Below, in pieces: positions 35,663-47,530 of a stretch of DNA of 64,000 bases. A model generated the notes under the pieces. That model did no database searches. It saw nothing but the letters and a program-made list of their open reading frames with translations, and was not told the DNA's origin. Position 1 is the stretch's first letter. The number at the start of each line of letters is the position of its first letter. Both the position numbers and the translations under genes were made by a program. The DNA lies in assembly GCA_016401345.1 (NCBI GenBank), contig JAEACG010000005.1, positions 225,996 to 289,995 of the forward strand, in the 5' to 3' direction. This DNA comes from Fictibacillus nanhaiensis (lineage in GTDB: Bacteria > Bacillota > Bacilli > Bacillales > Fictibacillaceae).

Positions 35663-36874
35663 TTATTTACGATAAATATGCACGAATGGTTCTTCTTGTG
35701 TTGTTTCGTCCTTCACGATGAGCGCCTCTGGTTGATCAACTGCTGAACCGATGTATACTTCTACCGGCACGTTCGGCAGCTCGCCTAGTGCGGACGTCGC
35801 GACGAACTGGGTGAAGGAGATGATTTCCGCTTTACCGCGGAACTGAACAGGAATCTCAAGCGTCAATCGCTCTAGGTTGCCGTCTTTATAGTACCCTTTC
35901 CCGATCACCCCGATATAGTTAGGGAAATACTCCTGAACCTTTGATTTGAAAGAAGTAAACTTTTCGTAGTCACTTCGCTTCTTTTTTGAAGCTGAGTCTG
36001 AAGGGAACAGCACATAATCTTCATCTACGTCTTCCCATGAACTTACTGAGCTGCTTCCTTTTTTCACAACGCCTGACGCAAAGAAGTTTCCAGGCGTTAC
36101 AGAATCACGCTCTTCTTCTTGATAGAGAGCAAATACAATCGGCACATCTTTAAGCTTTGAATCTGTGCGCAATCGGCTTGCCACTTGTCCTGCTATTTTC
36201 TGTGCTTCTTGTTTCACTTTTTCACGCTGGAGCTTCACTTCACCAGGATAGATCAAGCCTTGTTGGTTAACGTCATAATAGTACGAGGAGTTAAAGGATA
36301 AACCGACTACCACACCGCCAAGCTTTACTTTCCCATCGCCACTCTGAACGAGATAATTGTGTTCAAGAACATAAGAAAGATACTTAGGATTGTTTTTGTT
36401 TGCTTCTAGCATCTTATCTTTAAACCCTGGGTCACCTTCGTCAACTTTTACACCCAGCTTAGGGTTCAATCCTGTTTGGTCTAGCTCACTCTTACTTTTT
36501 CCTGGTTCTTCGTCTGCTCTTTTCAGCCAGTTCGTAACCGTGGGCTCATTCAGAAATTGTCCTTCTTGGAAAAAGTACTTGTCTGTACTGAATGTGTCTT
36601 GAGCGATGCGCATTAATCCCATCTCAAACTCGTTGATATCAAGCCGGTTATCAACGCCATAACGGATTACACCACGAGCACCACCTGGTTCGAACGGAAA
36701 AATACTTCGATAGTACTTTTCACCGGTATTGATCTCCCCTGTTATAATCGCTTTCTCATCTTTTTTGCCCTTTTCTTGCACGATCTTTTCTTCTTTTTCC
36801 AGCTCATCGCCACCCCAGCAGCCGGTCAAAAGCAGTAAAGTACTCAAGAAAAGGAGCCCAACCCGTTTCATCAT
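35663..36874 (-). CDS. CamS family sex-pheromone-type lipoprotein (YerH)
   Basis: Surface lipoprotein, 403 aa. Signal peptide with lipobox LTGC (Cys near 19). The mature part contains the CamS core: ITGEINTGEKYYRSIFPFEP, GARGVIRYGVDNRLDINEFE and GVVVGLSFNSSYYY. In enterococci and staphylococci a peptide from the signal sequence acts as pheromone; in Bacillus the function is unknown. ATG at 36874 follows GAGGAG at eight bases; the outer GTG overlaps that site. It follows ligA by 42 bp, the same order as B. subtilis yerH. Confidence 0.9.
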   Translation of the reverse strand: MMKRVGLLFLSTLLLLTGCWGGDELEKEEKIVQEKGKKDEKAIITGEINTGEKYYRSIFPFEPGGARGVIRYGVDNRLDINEFEMGLMRIAQDTFSTDKYFFQEGQFLNEPTVTNWLKRADEEPGKSKSELDQTGLNPKLGVKVDEGDPGFKDKMLEANKNNPKYLSYVLEHNYLVQSGDGKVKLGGVVVGLSFNSSYYYDVNQQGLIYPGEVKLQREKVKQEAQKIAGQVASRLRTDSKLKDVPIVFALYQEEERDSVTPGNFFASGVVKKGSSSVSSWEDVDEDYVLFPSDSASKKKRSDYEKFTSFKSKVQEYFPNYIGVIGKGYYKDGNLERLTLEIPVQFRGKAEIISFTQFVATSALGELPNVPVEVYIGSAVDQPEALIVKDETTQEEPFVHIYRK

Positions 36875-36916
36875 TACGGACACTCCTCTAGTATTGTTGG
36901 TTAGCTCTCGCCAATC

Positions 36917-38944
<2,028 letters not shown>

Positions 38945-41191
38945 TTACGCTTTTTCAATCGGGGCAAATTTAGCAAGCAGTCTTTTCACACCTACAGGCT
39001 GTGGAAACGCGATGTCGAGTTCCATAGAATCTCCTGAACCTCGCATACTTACAACGGTTCCTGTTTCCCACTTACGGTGTTTGACTTTGTCGCCTACTCT
39101 CCACTCCAGTTTCTCCCCACCAGAAGATTGATAGACAGGTGTAACCATTTTCTTTTTCGGTGACATGAACGATGGCGTTGATCCTCCACCTGAGCGAGCA
39201 CTCGCTCCCCACGGTACAGATGGCTTTTCTTTTACTTCTGTCTCAATAAGATCTTCAGGTATTTCAGCGATAAAACGAGATTGCGGATTTGTCGTCGTAC
39301 GTCCATAAAGGGTGCGCATTCTAGCATTCGTTAAGAATAACTCTTCTTCTGCACGTGTGATCCCAACGTATGCCAGACGACGTTCTTCTTCCATTTCATT
39401 TTCTTCAAAAAGAGCACGGCTATGCGGGAATACCCCTTCTTCTAGACCCATCAAGAAGACCATCGGAAACTCTAGACCTTTTGCAGAGTGAAGCGTCATC
39501 AGAACAACAGATTCTTTTGGCTTGTCATCTGCTGCATCTTCATCGAGCTTATCGATGTCTGCAACAAGTGCCAGATCAGTTAAGAAGGCGATCAATGATT
39601 TATCATCTTGTTTCTTTTCAAAGTCTTGCGTAACAGAAATAAACTCATCAATGTTCTCTAAACGGCTTTGTGCTTCGATCGTTTTCTCTGCTTTTAGCGC
39701 ATCACGATAGCCCGTTTTGCTAAGCACTTCTTCTGTTAGTTCGGTCACAGAAAGAAATTCCTGCTGACGCGTCCAGTTCGTTACAAACTCAGAGAACTCT
39801 CTTAAAGAGTTCGTTGCACGTGCACTAAGACCGATCTGCTCCACTTCTTGAAGCGCTTGATACATGGAGAGATCATTGTTTGCTGCATACTGTGCCACTT
39901 TATCCATAGAAGACGCACCAATCCCGCGCTTCGGTACATTAACGATACGCTGAAGAGAAATATCATCGTCCGGATTCGAAATTAATCGAAGATACGCTAA
40001 GATGTCTTTGATCTCTTTTCTGTCATAGAACTTTGTGCCGCCGACGATATTGTAAGGAATGTTGGACTTGATCAAAACTTCCTCAATTACACGAGATTGA
40101 GCATTTGTACGGTAAAGAATCGCGATGTCATTATACGAACGTTTGCCTGATGATACAGCTTCACGAATCTTACCTGTTACGTAATAGCTCTCTCCTTGTT
40201 CATCGTCACCTTGGTAGTACGTGATGCTAGCGCCATCGGTATTATCTGTCCAAAGATTCTTTGGCTTACGGTTCATGTTGTTTTCGATCACTTTATTAGC
40301 GGCTTGAAGAATCTTTTTCGTAGAACGATAGTTTTGCTCTAAAAGGATAACTTCAGCATCGTTATAGTCTTTTTCAAACGATAGAATGTTCGCGATATCC
40401 GCGCCACGCCAGCCGTAGATCGACTGATCCGAGTCCCCTACAACACAAAGGTTGCGGAATCGATCAGCAAGCATTTTCACGAGCATATACTGCGCTCTGT
40501 TCGTATCTTGATACTCATCAACATGAATATATTGAAACTTGCGTTGATAAAACTCGAGTACTTCAGGTACTTTTGCGAAAAGCTGGATCGTCGTCATGAT
40601 CAGATCATCAAAATCTAACGCCTGATTCTTGCGCAGTCGCTTTTCATAGCCTTCATAAACTTCTTGAACAACACCTTCAAAGTGCCCGTTCGCCACTTTT
40701 GCAAAATCTGCTGCTGTTTTTAGTTCGTTCTTTAAAGAGGAAATCGCGCTTAATATTCCGCGAGGTTCGTATTTTTTCGGATCATAGTTGAGATCTTTCA
40801 ATACTGCTTTAACGACAGACAATTGATCTGTCGCATCTAAGATCGTAAAGTTACGGTTGATTCCGATTCGATCGATATCACGGCGTAAGATTCGCACGCA
40901 CATGGAGTGGAACGTAGAGATCCAGATTTCTTCTGCTACTGGTCCTGTAATCTTCGCGACCCTTTCTTTCATCTCTCGTGCTGCTTTATTTGTAAACGTG
41001 ATCGCAAGAATGTTCCATGGTGCCACTTCTTTTTCCATCATTAAATAAGCGATACGATGTGTTAATACTCTCGTCTTACCGCTTCCCGCTCCAGCCATCA
41101 ATAACAATGGCCCGTCTGTATGTTTTACTGCAGCTCTCTGCTCAGGATTCAATCCTGATAATAGCTTTTCAATCATTTGTTGCATACTCAT
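38945..41191 (-). CDS. pcrA: ATP-dependent DNA helicase PcrA
   Basis: Essential SF1A 3'-5' helicase in repair and plasmid/phage rolling-circle replication, 748 aa. Walker [14 protein letters not shown] (near 31-43), motif Ia [14 protein letters not shown], motif [10 protein letters not shown], motif [16 protein letters not shown], motif [10 protein letters not shown], motif [13 protein letters not shown], motif [13 protein letters not shown]. The C-terminus has the RNA-polymerase-binding Tudor-like domain ([20 protein letters not shown]). GGTGA precedes the ATG. Confidence 0.98.
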   Translation of the reverse strand: MSMQQMIEKLLSGLNPEQRAAVKHTDGPLLLMAGAGSGKTRVLTHRIAYLMMEKEVAPWNILAITFTNKAAREMKERVAKITGPVAEEIWISTFHSMCVRILRRDIDRIGINRNFTILDATDQLSVVKAVLKDLNYDPKKYEPRGILSAISSLKNELKTAADFAKVANGHFEGVVQEVYEGYEKRLRKNQALDFDDLIMTTIQLFAKVPEVLEFYQRKFQYIHVDEYQDTNRAQYMLVKMLADRFRNLCVVGDSDQSIYGWRGADIANILSFEKDYNDAEVILLEQNYRSTKKILQAANKVIENNMNRKPKNLWTDNTDGASITYYQGDDEQGESYYVTGKIREAVSSGKRSYNDIAILYRTNAQSRVIEEVLIKSNIPYNIVGGTKFYDRKEIKDILAYLRLISNPDDDISLQRIVNVPKRGIGASSMDKVAQYAANNDLSMYQALQEVEQIGLSARATNSLREFSEFVTNWTRQQEFLSVTELTEEVLSKTGYRDALKAEKTIEAQSRLENIDEFISVTQDFEKKQDDKSLIAFLTDLALVADIDKLDEDAADDKPKESVVLMTLHSAKGLEFPMVFLMGLEEGVFPHSRALFEENEMEEERRLAYVGITRAEEELFLTNARMRTLYGRTTTNPQSRFIAEIPEDLIETEVKEKPSVPWGASARSGGGSTPSFMSPKKKMVTPVYQSSGGEKLEWRVGDKVKHRKWETGTVVSMRGSGDSMELDIAFPQPVGVKRLLAKFAPIEKA

Positions 41192-41252
41192 TCTTCATTC
41201 ACCGCCCGAACATATATTCTTATTTTTATTCTCACTCATTTTTGAGATTTTA

Positions 41253-41945
41253 TCAACTTTTACCCTTAACCGCTTCAACTGTTTCAATCGCAGCATTTAA
41301 GTTGTCATAAATAACGTTCCCTACGACAACTGTATCCGCGAACTCTGACATCTCTTTCGCTTGTTCAGCCGAATGAATGCCGCCTCCATAATAAAGAGTC
41401 GTGTTTTCAAGTACCCCTTTTACTTGGCGAACGATATCAACATCACCATACGTGCCGCTGTATTCCAAATAAAAGATCGGAAGCTTAAACATTTTTTCGG
41501 CCAAGCGGGCATATGCTACAACATCATCTGCCAAGAGATCTGTGTCGGCACTCGACCGTTCAGCAGCCGCACAATCTGGATTTAAGATGCAATATCCTTC
41601 TGTAAGAATCTCTTCCCAGTTCATGATGTCGCCAAATTCTTTTAATGCTTCTGTATGAAGCCCCGTAATGAAGTTAGCATCCTTGGCATTTAATACGGTA
41701 GGAATATAGTAAAAATCGAACCCTGGTGTAAGTGATTCGATATTAGATACTTCAAGCACACAAGGAACCGCATATCTACGGATACGTGACATAAGGTCTA
41801 ACGTATTATCAAGCGTTACGCCACTAGATCCCCCTACGATAACAGCGTCCGTTCCGCTCTCACAGATCCGTTCAAGGTCACTGTCACTGATCTCTTTATC
41901 TGGGTCTAGCTTAAACACATGCTTCCATTTTTGATAATCAAACAT
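41253..41945 (-). CDS. pcrB: Heptaprenylglyceryl phosphate synthase PcrB
   Basis: TIM-barrel prenyltransferase that joins heptaprenyl diphosphate to glycerol-1-phosphate, 230 aa. Family marks: [63 protein letters not shown], and the phosphate-site [13 protein letters not shown]. It precedes pcrA by about 60 bp on the same strand, as in B. subtilis, and starts the pcrB-pcrA-ligA-camS unit. Confidence 0.95.
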   Translation of the reverse strand: MFDYQKWKHVFKLDPDKEISDSDLERICESGTDAVIVGGSSGVTLDNTLDLMSRIRRYAVPCVLEVSNIESLTPGFDFYYIPTVLNAKDANFITGLHTEALKEFGDIMNWEEILTEGYCILNPDCAAAERSSADTDLLADDVVAYARLAEKMFKLPIFYLEYSGTYGDVDIVRQVKGVLENTTLYYGGGIHSAEQAKEMSEFADTVVVGNVIYDNLNAAIETVEAVKGKS

Positions 41946-42099
41946 TGTGTTCTTCCTTTCATGTTTAGAAACACCCGTGCTTGTTATTTTAACAAGCCAG
42001 TTCTGTACTTCTGCATTATAACAAAAATAAGGTTCTCACTCTATGATTCATCATGTGGAAAGATTGTGAAGTTCATACTGCTTTTTAGGAGGAATAGCT

Positions 42100-42639
42100 A
42101 TGCTTATGTGGCATATCGACGACGAAATCATGCTAAAACAAGCAGACGTTAAAGAATCCGACAACATCTATAGATTGTTAGAAAAATCACGTCAACATCT
42201 TGGACCGTGGATCAGCTGGGTCGATTATACTCAATCTAGCGGTGAGATGCGGCAGTTTATTAAAACAGTGAACAAAAAGATGAAAGAACAAACAGACGTT
42301 GTTCTTTTTATATGGTATCGAGGACAAGTAGCAGGATCTGTTGCTCTATATGATATTAAGTGGCACAACCAGTCAGGTATGCTAGGTTATTGGGTAGGAT
42401 CAGGATTCGAAGGTCATGGAATCGCACAACGCGCGGTAAAAGGAATGCTGATGTACGCCTATTACACATTGATGCTGAATCGGGTGGAGCTGCGGGCTGC
42501 CGTACAAAATGAAAAAAGCATCAAGCTCGCCCGCCGACTAGGCTTCCAGGCGGAAGGCGTTGTCCGACAGGCAGAATGGATTCGCGGAAACTGTCGCGAC
42601 CAAGTCCAAATGAGCTTGATGAAGAATGAATTTCATTAA
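42100..42639 (+). CDS. GNAT family N-acetyltransferase (RimJ/RimL type)
   Basis: 179 aa. Opens with the RimL-like ADVKESDNIYRLLEKSRQHL, then IWYRGQVAGSVALYDIKWHN, the acetyl-CoA motif GYWVGSGFEGHGIAQRAVKG, and motif B AAVQNEKSIKLARRLGFQAEG. Relatives acetylate ribosomal-protein N-termini or small amines; the substrate here is not known. AGGAGGAATAGCT precedes the ATG. The stop overlaps the stop of the convergent oxidoreductase gene, with no terminator between. Confidence 0.9.
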   Translation: MLMWHIDDEIMLKQADVKESDNIYRLLEKSRQHLGPWISWVDYTQSSGEMRQFIKTVNKKMKEQTDVVLFIWYRGQVAGSVALYDIKWHNQSGMLGYWVGSGFEGHGIAQRAVKGMLMYAYYTLMLNRVELRAAVQNEKSIKLARRLGFQAEGVVRQAEWIRGNCRDQVQMSLMKNEFH

Positions 42640-43166
42640 ATTTCAGGATTTAAAACATGGGAAATATAGTTTTGTGCGCTTTGTTCAACGGTTTCCTCTG
42701 ACGCGCGAATCGCACTATGGAAGACGAACGGCGTGATATAACGCGTTCCGATCAAGTTAGAAGTCGCTTGGAACGGACGAAGCAGTTCGCTCATCGTATA
42801 GTGGTTGTAGCCCCCCGCTTGATAAGAGAAGTCTGGTCCTCCTGTTGAGATCGCCAGTACTAATTCCTTTCCATGAAGTGCGTCGCCACCTGGCCCGTAT
42901 GCCCAGCCGAACGCTAGCACTTCATCTTGCCATTCTTTCAATAGAGAAGGTGAGCTGTACCAATAGAACGGAAATTGAAGAACGATTCGATCGTGCTGCA
43001 ACAGCATACGTTGTTCTTCATCAACGTTCACTTTCCCGTCTGGATACAGGTCATAAAGTTTTCGAACCGTAACATGATCTTGTTTTTCTATTTCCTCTGC
43101 CCATCTTTTATTTACTGTAGAGTTTTGTAAATTAGGATGTGCGATAATGACGAGTGTTTTTTTCAT
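42636..43166 (-). CDS. NAD(P)H oxidoreductase, flavodoxin-like fold (KefF/YwrO/MdaB type)
   Basis: FMN- or FAD-dependent quinone reductase-like enzyme, 176 aa. N-terminal KTLVIIAHPNLQNSTVNKRW, then QFPFYWYSSPSLLKEWQDEV with LAFGWAYG, and the GKELVLAISTGGPDFSY loop are the flavodoxin_2 family marks. It lies directly downstream of a MarR-type regulator on the same strand, and its upstream region has the same operator-like sequence as the regulator gene. A role in defence against quinones or electrophiles is likely by analogy. Confidence 0.9.
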   Translation of the reverse strand: MKKTLVIIAHPNLQNSTVNKRWAEEIEKQDHVTVRKLYDLYPDGKVNVDEEQRMLLQHDRIVLQFPFYWYSSPSLLKEWQDEVLAFGWAYGPGGDALHGKELVLAISTGGPDFSYQAGGYNHYTMSELLRPFQATSNLIGTRYITPFVFHSAIRASEETVEQSAQNYISHVLNPEI

Positions 43167-43211
43167 TTGTGTGAGTCTCCTTTATGATTGAAAATTTATA
43201 ATTTCATTTGC

Positions 43212-43223
43212 TTGTACAAACAA
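43212..43223. promoter_or_regulatory. Putative MarR operator upstream of the oxidoreductase
   Basis: TTGTACAAACAA, about 46 bp before the oxidoreductase start. It matches the site before the MarR gene (43702) in 11 of 12 bases. Confidence 0.6.
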
Positions 43224-43247
43224 CTTAAGTGATAAAGAAGAGAGCTC

Positions 43248-43670
43248 TTATGACTCGAGCTGCCCTGCTGCTAGATGTGTTGCTTTTGTGAGTGCTTTTC
43301 CTTCTTCTTCTCCTAAAAGATCGGAGTACGTCCGGTATAGATCTTTCCATGCTTTTTCGAGATCTGTTTGGATCTCAATTCCAGCTTGTGTTGGATGGAT
43401 GTGTGACATCTTCCCTTGCACCTTACGCTCTGCAAGTCCCTTAACAACAAGCTTGTCCACGAATCTTGTGATCGTACTCGGTGTCATGTGAAGTTCTTCC
43501 GCTAATTCCGATTGAGAGATTCCCGGTTTGTCGTTTACGAGCATCATCATAAAGCCATGAGTAGGTGTAATTCCTGTTGGTCTAAACGATTCCTCAGCCA
43601 TTTTGGAAATAACGCGAGAAAGCTTGTTTACGGTAAAATATAAACAGTTTTCTAGATACTTTTCAGGCAT
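43248..43670 (-). CDS. MarR family transcriptional regulator
   Basis: 140-aa winged-helix dimeric regulator. The DNA-binding part is GISQSELAEELHMTPSTITR followed by FVDKLVVKGLAERK, with the wing after it. No conserved sensing cysteine is evident: the only Cys is near the N-terminus (ENCLYF). It precedes the oxidoreductase gene by about 80 bp; both have TTGTACA(A/T)ACAA upstream, so autoregulation and control of the neighbour are likely. Confidence 0.9.
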   Translation of the reverse strand: MPEKYLENCLYFTVNKLSRVISKMAEESFRPTGITPTHGFMMMLVNDKPGISQSELAEELHMTPSTITRFVDKLVVKGLAERKVQGKMSHIHPTQAGIEIQTDLEKAWKDLYRTYSDLLGEEEGKALTKATHLAAGQLES

Positions 43671-43701
43671 TTTAGCACCTCTTTTACATCTTTAATGTTG
43701 T

Positions 43702-43713
43702 TTGTACATACAA
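43702..43713. promoter_or_regulatory. Putative MarR operator upstream of the MarR gene
   Basis: TTGTACATACAA, part of the longer palindrome TTTGTACATACAAA, about 32 bp before the regulator start; twin of the site at 43212. Confidence 0.6.
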
Positions 43714-43823
43714 ATATAAATTGTAATATGATTTCTGTCAATATTTTAAGTATATATAGGTGCTTGGCAGCCGCCAAGCTTACATTTTGAGGTTTACAGA
43801 GTGGGAAAACTACTGTGCTCAGC

Positions 43824-43928
43824 CTGAATCCTAAAGTTCTTGCTCTCAATCCACGAGTTTGGCTGCTCAATCCACGAGTTTTAGCGTTGAATCCTAAAGT
43901 TTTTACAGTTTATCCACGAGTCTACAAT
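43824..43928. repeat. Tandem array C, 21-bp units with AATCC(AC/TA)(G/A)AGTTT core
   Basis: Five units start at 43824, 43845, 43866, 43887 and 43908, exact 21-bp steps. Cores alternate between AATCCTAAAGTTT-like and AATCCACGAGTTT-like forms. It lies in the 43671-44021 gap between the MarR gene and the yerC terminator. The plus strand can be read as heptapeptides of the type LNP(K/R)VxA, but no ribosome binding site supports translation. Confidence 0.85.
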
Positions 43929-43989
43929 CCTCGACATCTATCGACATGTCCCGAACTCATCCCGCTGCACGACCCTCAAAATGAACAAA

Positions 43990-44014
43990 AAAACCCACCA
44001 CTCAGGCAGGTTTT
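43990..44014 (-). terminator. Rho-independent terminator of yerC
   Basis: AAAACCTGCC / GGTGGGTTTT stem (two G-U pairs) on the minus strand followed by further T; eight bases after the yerC stop. Confidence 0.75.
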
Positions 44015-44021
44015 CGGCTCA

Positions 44022-44327
44022 TTATTTCGCTTCTTCCTCTTCATGAACGCGGTCAAGGACCATCGCGTATGCGTCGTTACCAAAGTTCAAACAACGTTTT
44101 ACACGTGAGATGGTCGCCGTGCTCGCTCCCGTTTCGCTCTCGATCTTGTGATAGGTTTTTCCTTCACGAAGCATGCGCGCCACTTCAAGTCGCTGTGCCA
44201 AAGATTGAATCTCGTTCATCGTACAAAGATCATCAAAGAATCGATAGCATTCTTCCATATCTTTTAGCGATAAAACCGATTCAAAAAGCTGATCTAATGC
44301 TTTTCCTCGTAATTTATCAATTTGCAT
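44022..44327 (-). CDS. yerC: YerC/YecD family TrpR-related regulator
   Basis: 101-aa TrpR-like helix-turn-helix protein: YRFFDDLCTMNEIQSLAQRL, LEVARMLREGKTYHKIE, SETGASTATISRVKRCLNFG. In B. subtilis YerC is a small conserved regulator located next to yerB, as here. Its effector is not known from sequence. GGAGTG precedes the ATG at about nine bases. Confidence 0.92.
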   Translation of the reverse strand: MQIDKLRGKALDQLFESVLSLKDMEECYRFFDDLCTMNEIQSLAQRLEVARMLREGKTYHKIESETGASTATISRVKRCLNFGNDAYAMVLDRVHEEEEAK

Positions 44328-44344
44328 GAAACATGCACTCCTTT

Positions 44345-45361
44345 TTATTGCATCTTAACCGAATCTGTCATTCCACTCGGTACAATGTTAATCCATGTCT
44401 TTCCTGGAACAAACGCTCCACCGTCCGGAACGATTCTTCCATCTTCGTTTTTCCACGAAATGTTTTGTGCGACACCATTCTGAATCAGAATCGCATCTCC
44501 GCCTGACGTTAAATTGATCTCTCGTCTGCCGGCATCATCGATTACCCGGTGTGCCGCTTCAACAATGAATACATTGCTAACCGTAATGGGTGTTTCGGTT
44601 TCACGATCTATCGTTGGTTCATTGTTGCTGCTTCTCGCGTACGTCTTCTTCTTAATAGAGTACGTGAATCCTACTGTTTCCCCACCTGGATAAGAAATCT
44701 GAATCTCGTTTGCAGGCGTACCTTCTATAGCTTTAGCACTCTCAATTGTTAAAAATGAAAGCATATCCAGATCATCTGATTGCTCAGCGGCGATCTTCTT
44801 CATCCCTTTTTGAATATTTTCATAAGTGATGTAAGAGTTGTGAGGCGCTTTTCTAAAATCAGCCCGATTAAACAGAACACCATCGTACTCCATTCCGTTC
44901 AGGTGATCAATCGTCCCGCTATCGAGAATCTCTTTCGCTTCAGGACTGAATCCGTGTGCCACGAATAGTGCATGGTAGCCACGTGAGAGCTCAATGTAAT
45001 AATCTCTCGCGCTTCGAACCGGTCCTACTATTTCTGGCATCTCACTTTGGAAGATCGCTAAAAAGCGTGTAAGTTCTCCCTCAGCTAATACTTCGTAAAC
45101 GATATCAGCTTTATGAAGTCCAGATTGCGGTCGTGCTTTCGGATGGTTGTTCACCATGACCGAAACCGCACGATGATCTACCTCTTCATTCGTTCCCAAA
45201 CCAGTGAGTGGATAAACAGAAGAAAACTCCTCTTTTTTTGAATCCGTCGCTTCAGCTTTATCTACTTTACCTTCTTCTAATACTTTATCTCTTGCGCCTT
45301 TACATGCAGACAGCGTTAATACCATCATGATCGACATCAAGATGACGTACCACTTTTTCAT
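44345..45361 (-). CDS. yerB: YerB family lipoprotein (DUF3048)
   Basis: 338-aa lipoprotein; lipobox LSAC (Cys near 20). The DUF3048 N-terminal domain includes VYPLTGLGTNEEVDHRAVSV, MVNNHPKARPQSGLHKADIV and YEVLAEGELTRFLAIFQSEM; the C-terminal domain ends GAFVPGKTWINIVPSG. Function unknown. ATG at 45361 follows GGTAGTG at six bases; a GTG three codons earlier lies in that site. yerC follows 18 bp downstream. Confidence 0.92.
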   Translation of the reverse strand: MKKWYVILMSIMMVLTLSACKGARDKVLEEGKVDKAEATDSKKEEFSSVYPLTGLGTNEEVDHRAVSVMVNNHPKARPQSGLHKADIVYEVLAEGELTRFLAIFQSEMPEIVGPVRSARDYYIELSRGYHALFVAHGFSPEAKEILDSGTIDHLNGMEYDGVLFNRADFRKAPHNSYITYENIQKGMKKIAAEQSDDLDMLSFLTIESAKAIEGTPANEIQISYPGGETVGFTYSIKKKTYARSSNNEPTIDRETETPITVSNVFIVEAAHRVIDDAGRREINLTSGGDAILIQNGVAQNISWKNEDGRIVPDGGAFVPGKTWINIVPSGMTDSVKMQ

Positions 45362-45410
45362 TGGGCTCACTACCTTTGTATCGTATTATTTTGCCCAATC
45401 CTTTTCTATA

Positions 45411-47159
45411 TTAACGCATAATCGAAGGAAAGAGTAACCCTTTCTTTTTAACATCGTAAATGCCTCTTTGCGTAATGCGGATGTATGGCAAGTGTGTGGA
45501 TGAGAAAAACAATAGCGAGTAGATCGGATCTTCGTATTGATAGCCTCTTTCTCTTAATGCACTCGTTAATCTTTTCTCTTCTACCACTAGTTCTTCTATA
45601 CTAAGATTCGACATTCCTCCCGCTAAAGGAAGTTTTATCTCAGCGACGATCTCGCCTCTCTCCGCAAGAACGATGCCTCCGCCGACTTCTTTCAAGCGCT
45701 CGAACGCCACAGCCATATCTTTTTTGCTTTTTCCGATGATCAAAAGATCTCCCGTATTAGAATACGAGCTCGCAAAGCCATACAGATTTTTTGCAAAACC
45801 CTTTACGACCGTATTGATTCTCCACTTTCCTTCTTTATCGATCAGCATTAAGAAACACTCGTCTGATTCTCCGTTAATCTCTTCAGAAAAAGGATTGATC
45901 GATACATTATATGGTCGTGTGATGACACTATTGTACATTTCTATTCCAACGAGACCTGAAAACTGAAAATCTTCGTCTTGGAGGTCCCATTTGATCTCTC
46001 TTTGTTTGATGCCATGACCTTCCCAATCAAATTGAAAATCACGATCGTTACTAACATCTTTCCCGTCACGTTTCATCCATTTTCCTTTTGCCAAAACAGA
46101 TTCAGGCAGAGGATTTGTTACGTCATCTAAAATATTTAAATGGGCGACTCGCCCTGCGGCAACCATACCAAAGAGGTGATCTAGACCGTAATATCTAGCC
46201 ACGTTATAAGAGACCATCATATACGCATCCACTGGATCAAGCCCTGCTTCCAGTGCGATCTCTAGCATCTTATCGGTAACTCCTTCTTCATAAAAAGCAG
46301 GTGTGGATCCGTCAGTCGTCATAAAGATTCGTTCATAATTGGTGATGCCTTCTTCTTTCATCTGACGCAATAATTTCGGCAGATCTGGACGAATCGAAGA
46401 ATAACGAAGCGACACTTGCAGACCAGCATTCAATCGATCCATCACTTCTGTCCCTGTCATCGCTTCATGATCACAATCCACACCGAGCAGCGTCATCGCT
46501 GTTAATGTTTTCTCAGAAGCTCCTGGCAGATGTCCTTCGATTTTCTTCCCCGCTTTCTTCGTCTTCAGCATCCAATGCAACAGTGTATCGTCACCATGAA
46601 GCACGCGCGGCCAGCTCGTTAACTCACCACCTTGTAGAACATAAGGGCTCTCAAGCAGCTGTCTCACGCTTTTTTCCGAAAAATAATTCTCTTCTTCTAA
46701 GAGCTCAGTTTGTGCGTCATAACGGCACCACCAAAAGAAATTAGAAGGCAGATCGTTCACGTCTTCCATAAAAGAAAGCGCTTTCGAAATATTCATTTCA
46801 AAAAGCAGCATAAAGTTGTCGGCTAAAAATACAGACGTTCCACGCTGCAATGCATATCGCGAGAGCGACTGGGGATTATAAAGTTGAAACGGATGACAAT
46901 GAGGTTCGATATACCCCGGCACAACAAACTTACCTTCTAGATCTGTAATTTCCGTTCCTGTTGTATGTTCAGGCATCTTTTCGCCTACATAGACGATGCG
47001 GTCTTGAAGGATCCAGATGTTTGCTTTTACCCATTTTTTAAGAGCTGTGTTTAAGTAAGTAGCGTTTGTTAAGACAAGCGACGGTGCCAATTCACCCTGA
47101 ATGACGGCCACTTGTTTGCGCATTTGCGCTTTTGTCCAAAAAGCAATGTGTTGGTTCAT
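45411..47159 (-). CDS. yerA: YerA, putative adenine deaminase-related amidohydrolase
   Basis: 582 aa, metal-dependent amidohydrolase. It has the adenine-deaminase layout: N-terminal composite beta domain, metal motif EPHCHPFQLYNP (H-x-H near 93), later conserved histidines (EGHLPGAS, DCDHEAMT), DGSTPAFYEEGV with the catalytic Asp, then VSYNVARYYGL and a C-terminal Ade-like domain. B. subtilis has both AdeC and the divergent YerA; activity of the latter is not certain. It sits next to purD as in B. subtilis. AGGTGATCC lies eight bases before the ATG. Confidence 0.88.
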   Translation of the reverse strand: MNQHIAFWTKAQMRKQVAVIQGELAPSLVLTNATYLNTALKKWVKANIWILQDRIVYVGEKMPEHTTGTEITDLEGKFVVPGYIEPHCHPFQLYNPQSLSRYALQRGTSVFLADNFMLLFEMNISKALSFMEDVNDLPSNFFWWCRYDAQTELLEEENYFSEKSVRQLLESPYVLQGGELTSWPRVLHGDDTLLHWMLKTKKAGKKIEGHLPGASEKTLTAMTLLGVDCDHEAMTGTEVMDRLNAGLQVSLRYSSIRPDLPKLLRQMKEEGITNYERIFMTTDGSTPAFYEEGVTDKMLEIALEAGLDPVDAYMMVSYNVARYYGLDHLFGMVAAGRVAHLNILDDVTNPLPESVLAKGKWMKRDGKDVSNDRDFQFDWEGHGIKQREIKWDLQDEDFQFSGLVGIEMYNSVITRPYNVSINPFSEEINGESDECFLMLIDKEGKWRINTVVKGFAKNLYGFASSYSNTGDLLIIGKSKKDMAVAFERLKEVGGGIVLAERGEIVAEIKLPLAGGMSNLSIEELVVEEKRLTSALRERGYQYEDPIYSLLFFSSTHLPYIRITQRGIYDVKKKGLLFPSIMR

Positions 47160-47251
47160 GTTGGATCACCTGTCTTCTCTCTGAAAATTTCGTTTTTTCA
47201 AGAATACCATATTCATCAAGCAAATTGGTGAAAATTGAAAGGAGTATCACA

Positions 47252-47512
47252 ATGAGACAAAATATTGGTTTAGTTAATAGCATGATTCGTATCATTGCAG
47301 GTCTAACACTGCTTTCTGTTTATACAGCAAAGCTGACAAGAAAGCCTTACAAAGAGTCATACATCCTTATGATCTTAATGGGTGCAATGAAAGTAGCAGA
47401 AGGAATCGTTCGCTACTGCCCAGTGACTGACCTTCTTCACAAAAGCAAAGAAATGAACGACATGGATCTTGGTAACATCGCGGAAGAAGGTTCGCCGTTC
47501 AACCCTTCATAA
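47252..47512 (+). CDS. DUF2892 (YgaP-type transmembrane) protein
   Basis: 86 aa with a core of two hydrophobic segments and the family motif GIVRYCPVTDLL near residues 51-62. Proteins with this domain occur alone or fused to rhodanese; function unknown. AAAGGAGTATCACA precedes the ATG. 18 bp upstream of the MFS gene, so the two probably form an operon, divergent from yerA. Confidence 0.88.
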   Translation: MRQNIGLVNSMIRIIAGLTLLSVYTAKLTRKPYKESYILMILMGAMKVAEGIVRYCPVTDLLHKSKEMNDMDLGNIAEEGSPFNPS

Positions 47513-47530
47513 TAAGAAGGAGGCAGCACT

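Noticed and set aside
43815..44108. 97-codon plus-strand open frame
   Set aside because: It covers tandem array C and then runs antisense into yerC; no ribosome binding site. Treated as repeat DNA.
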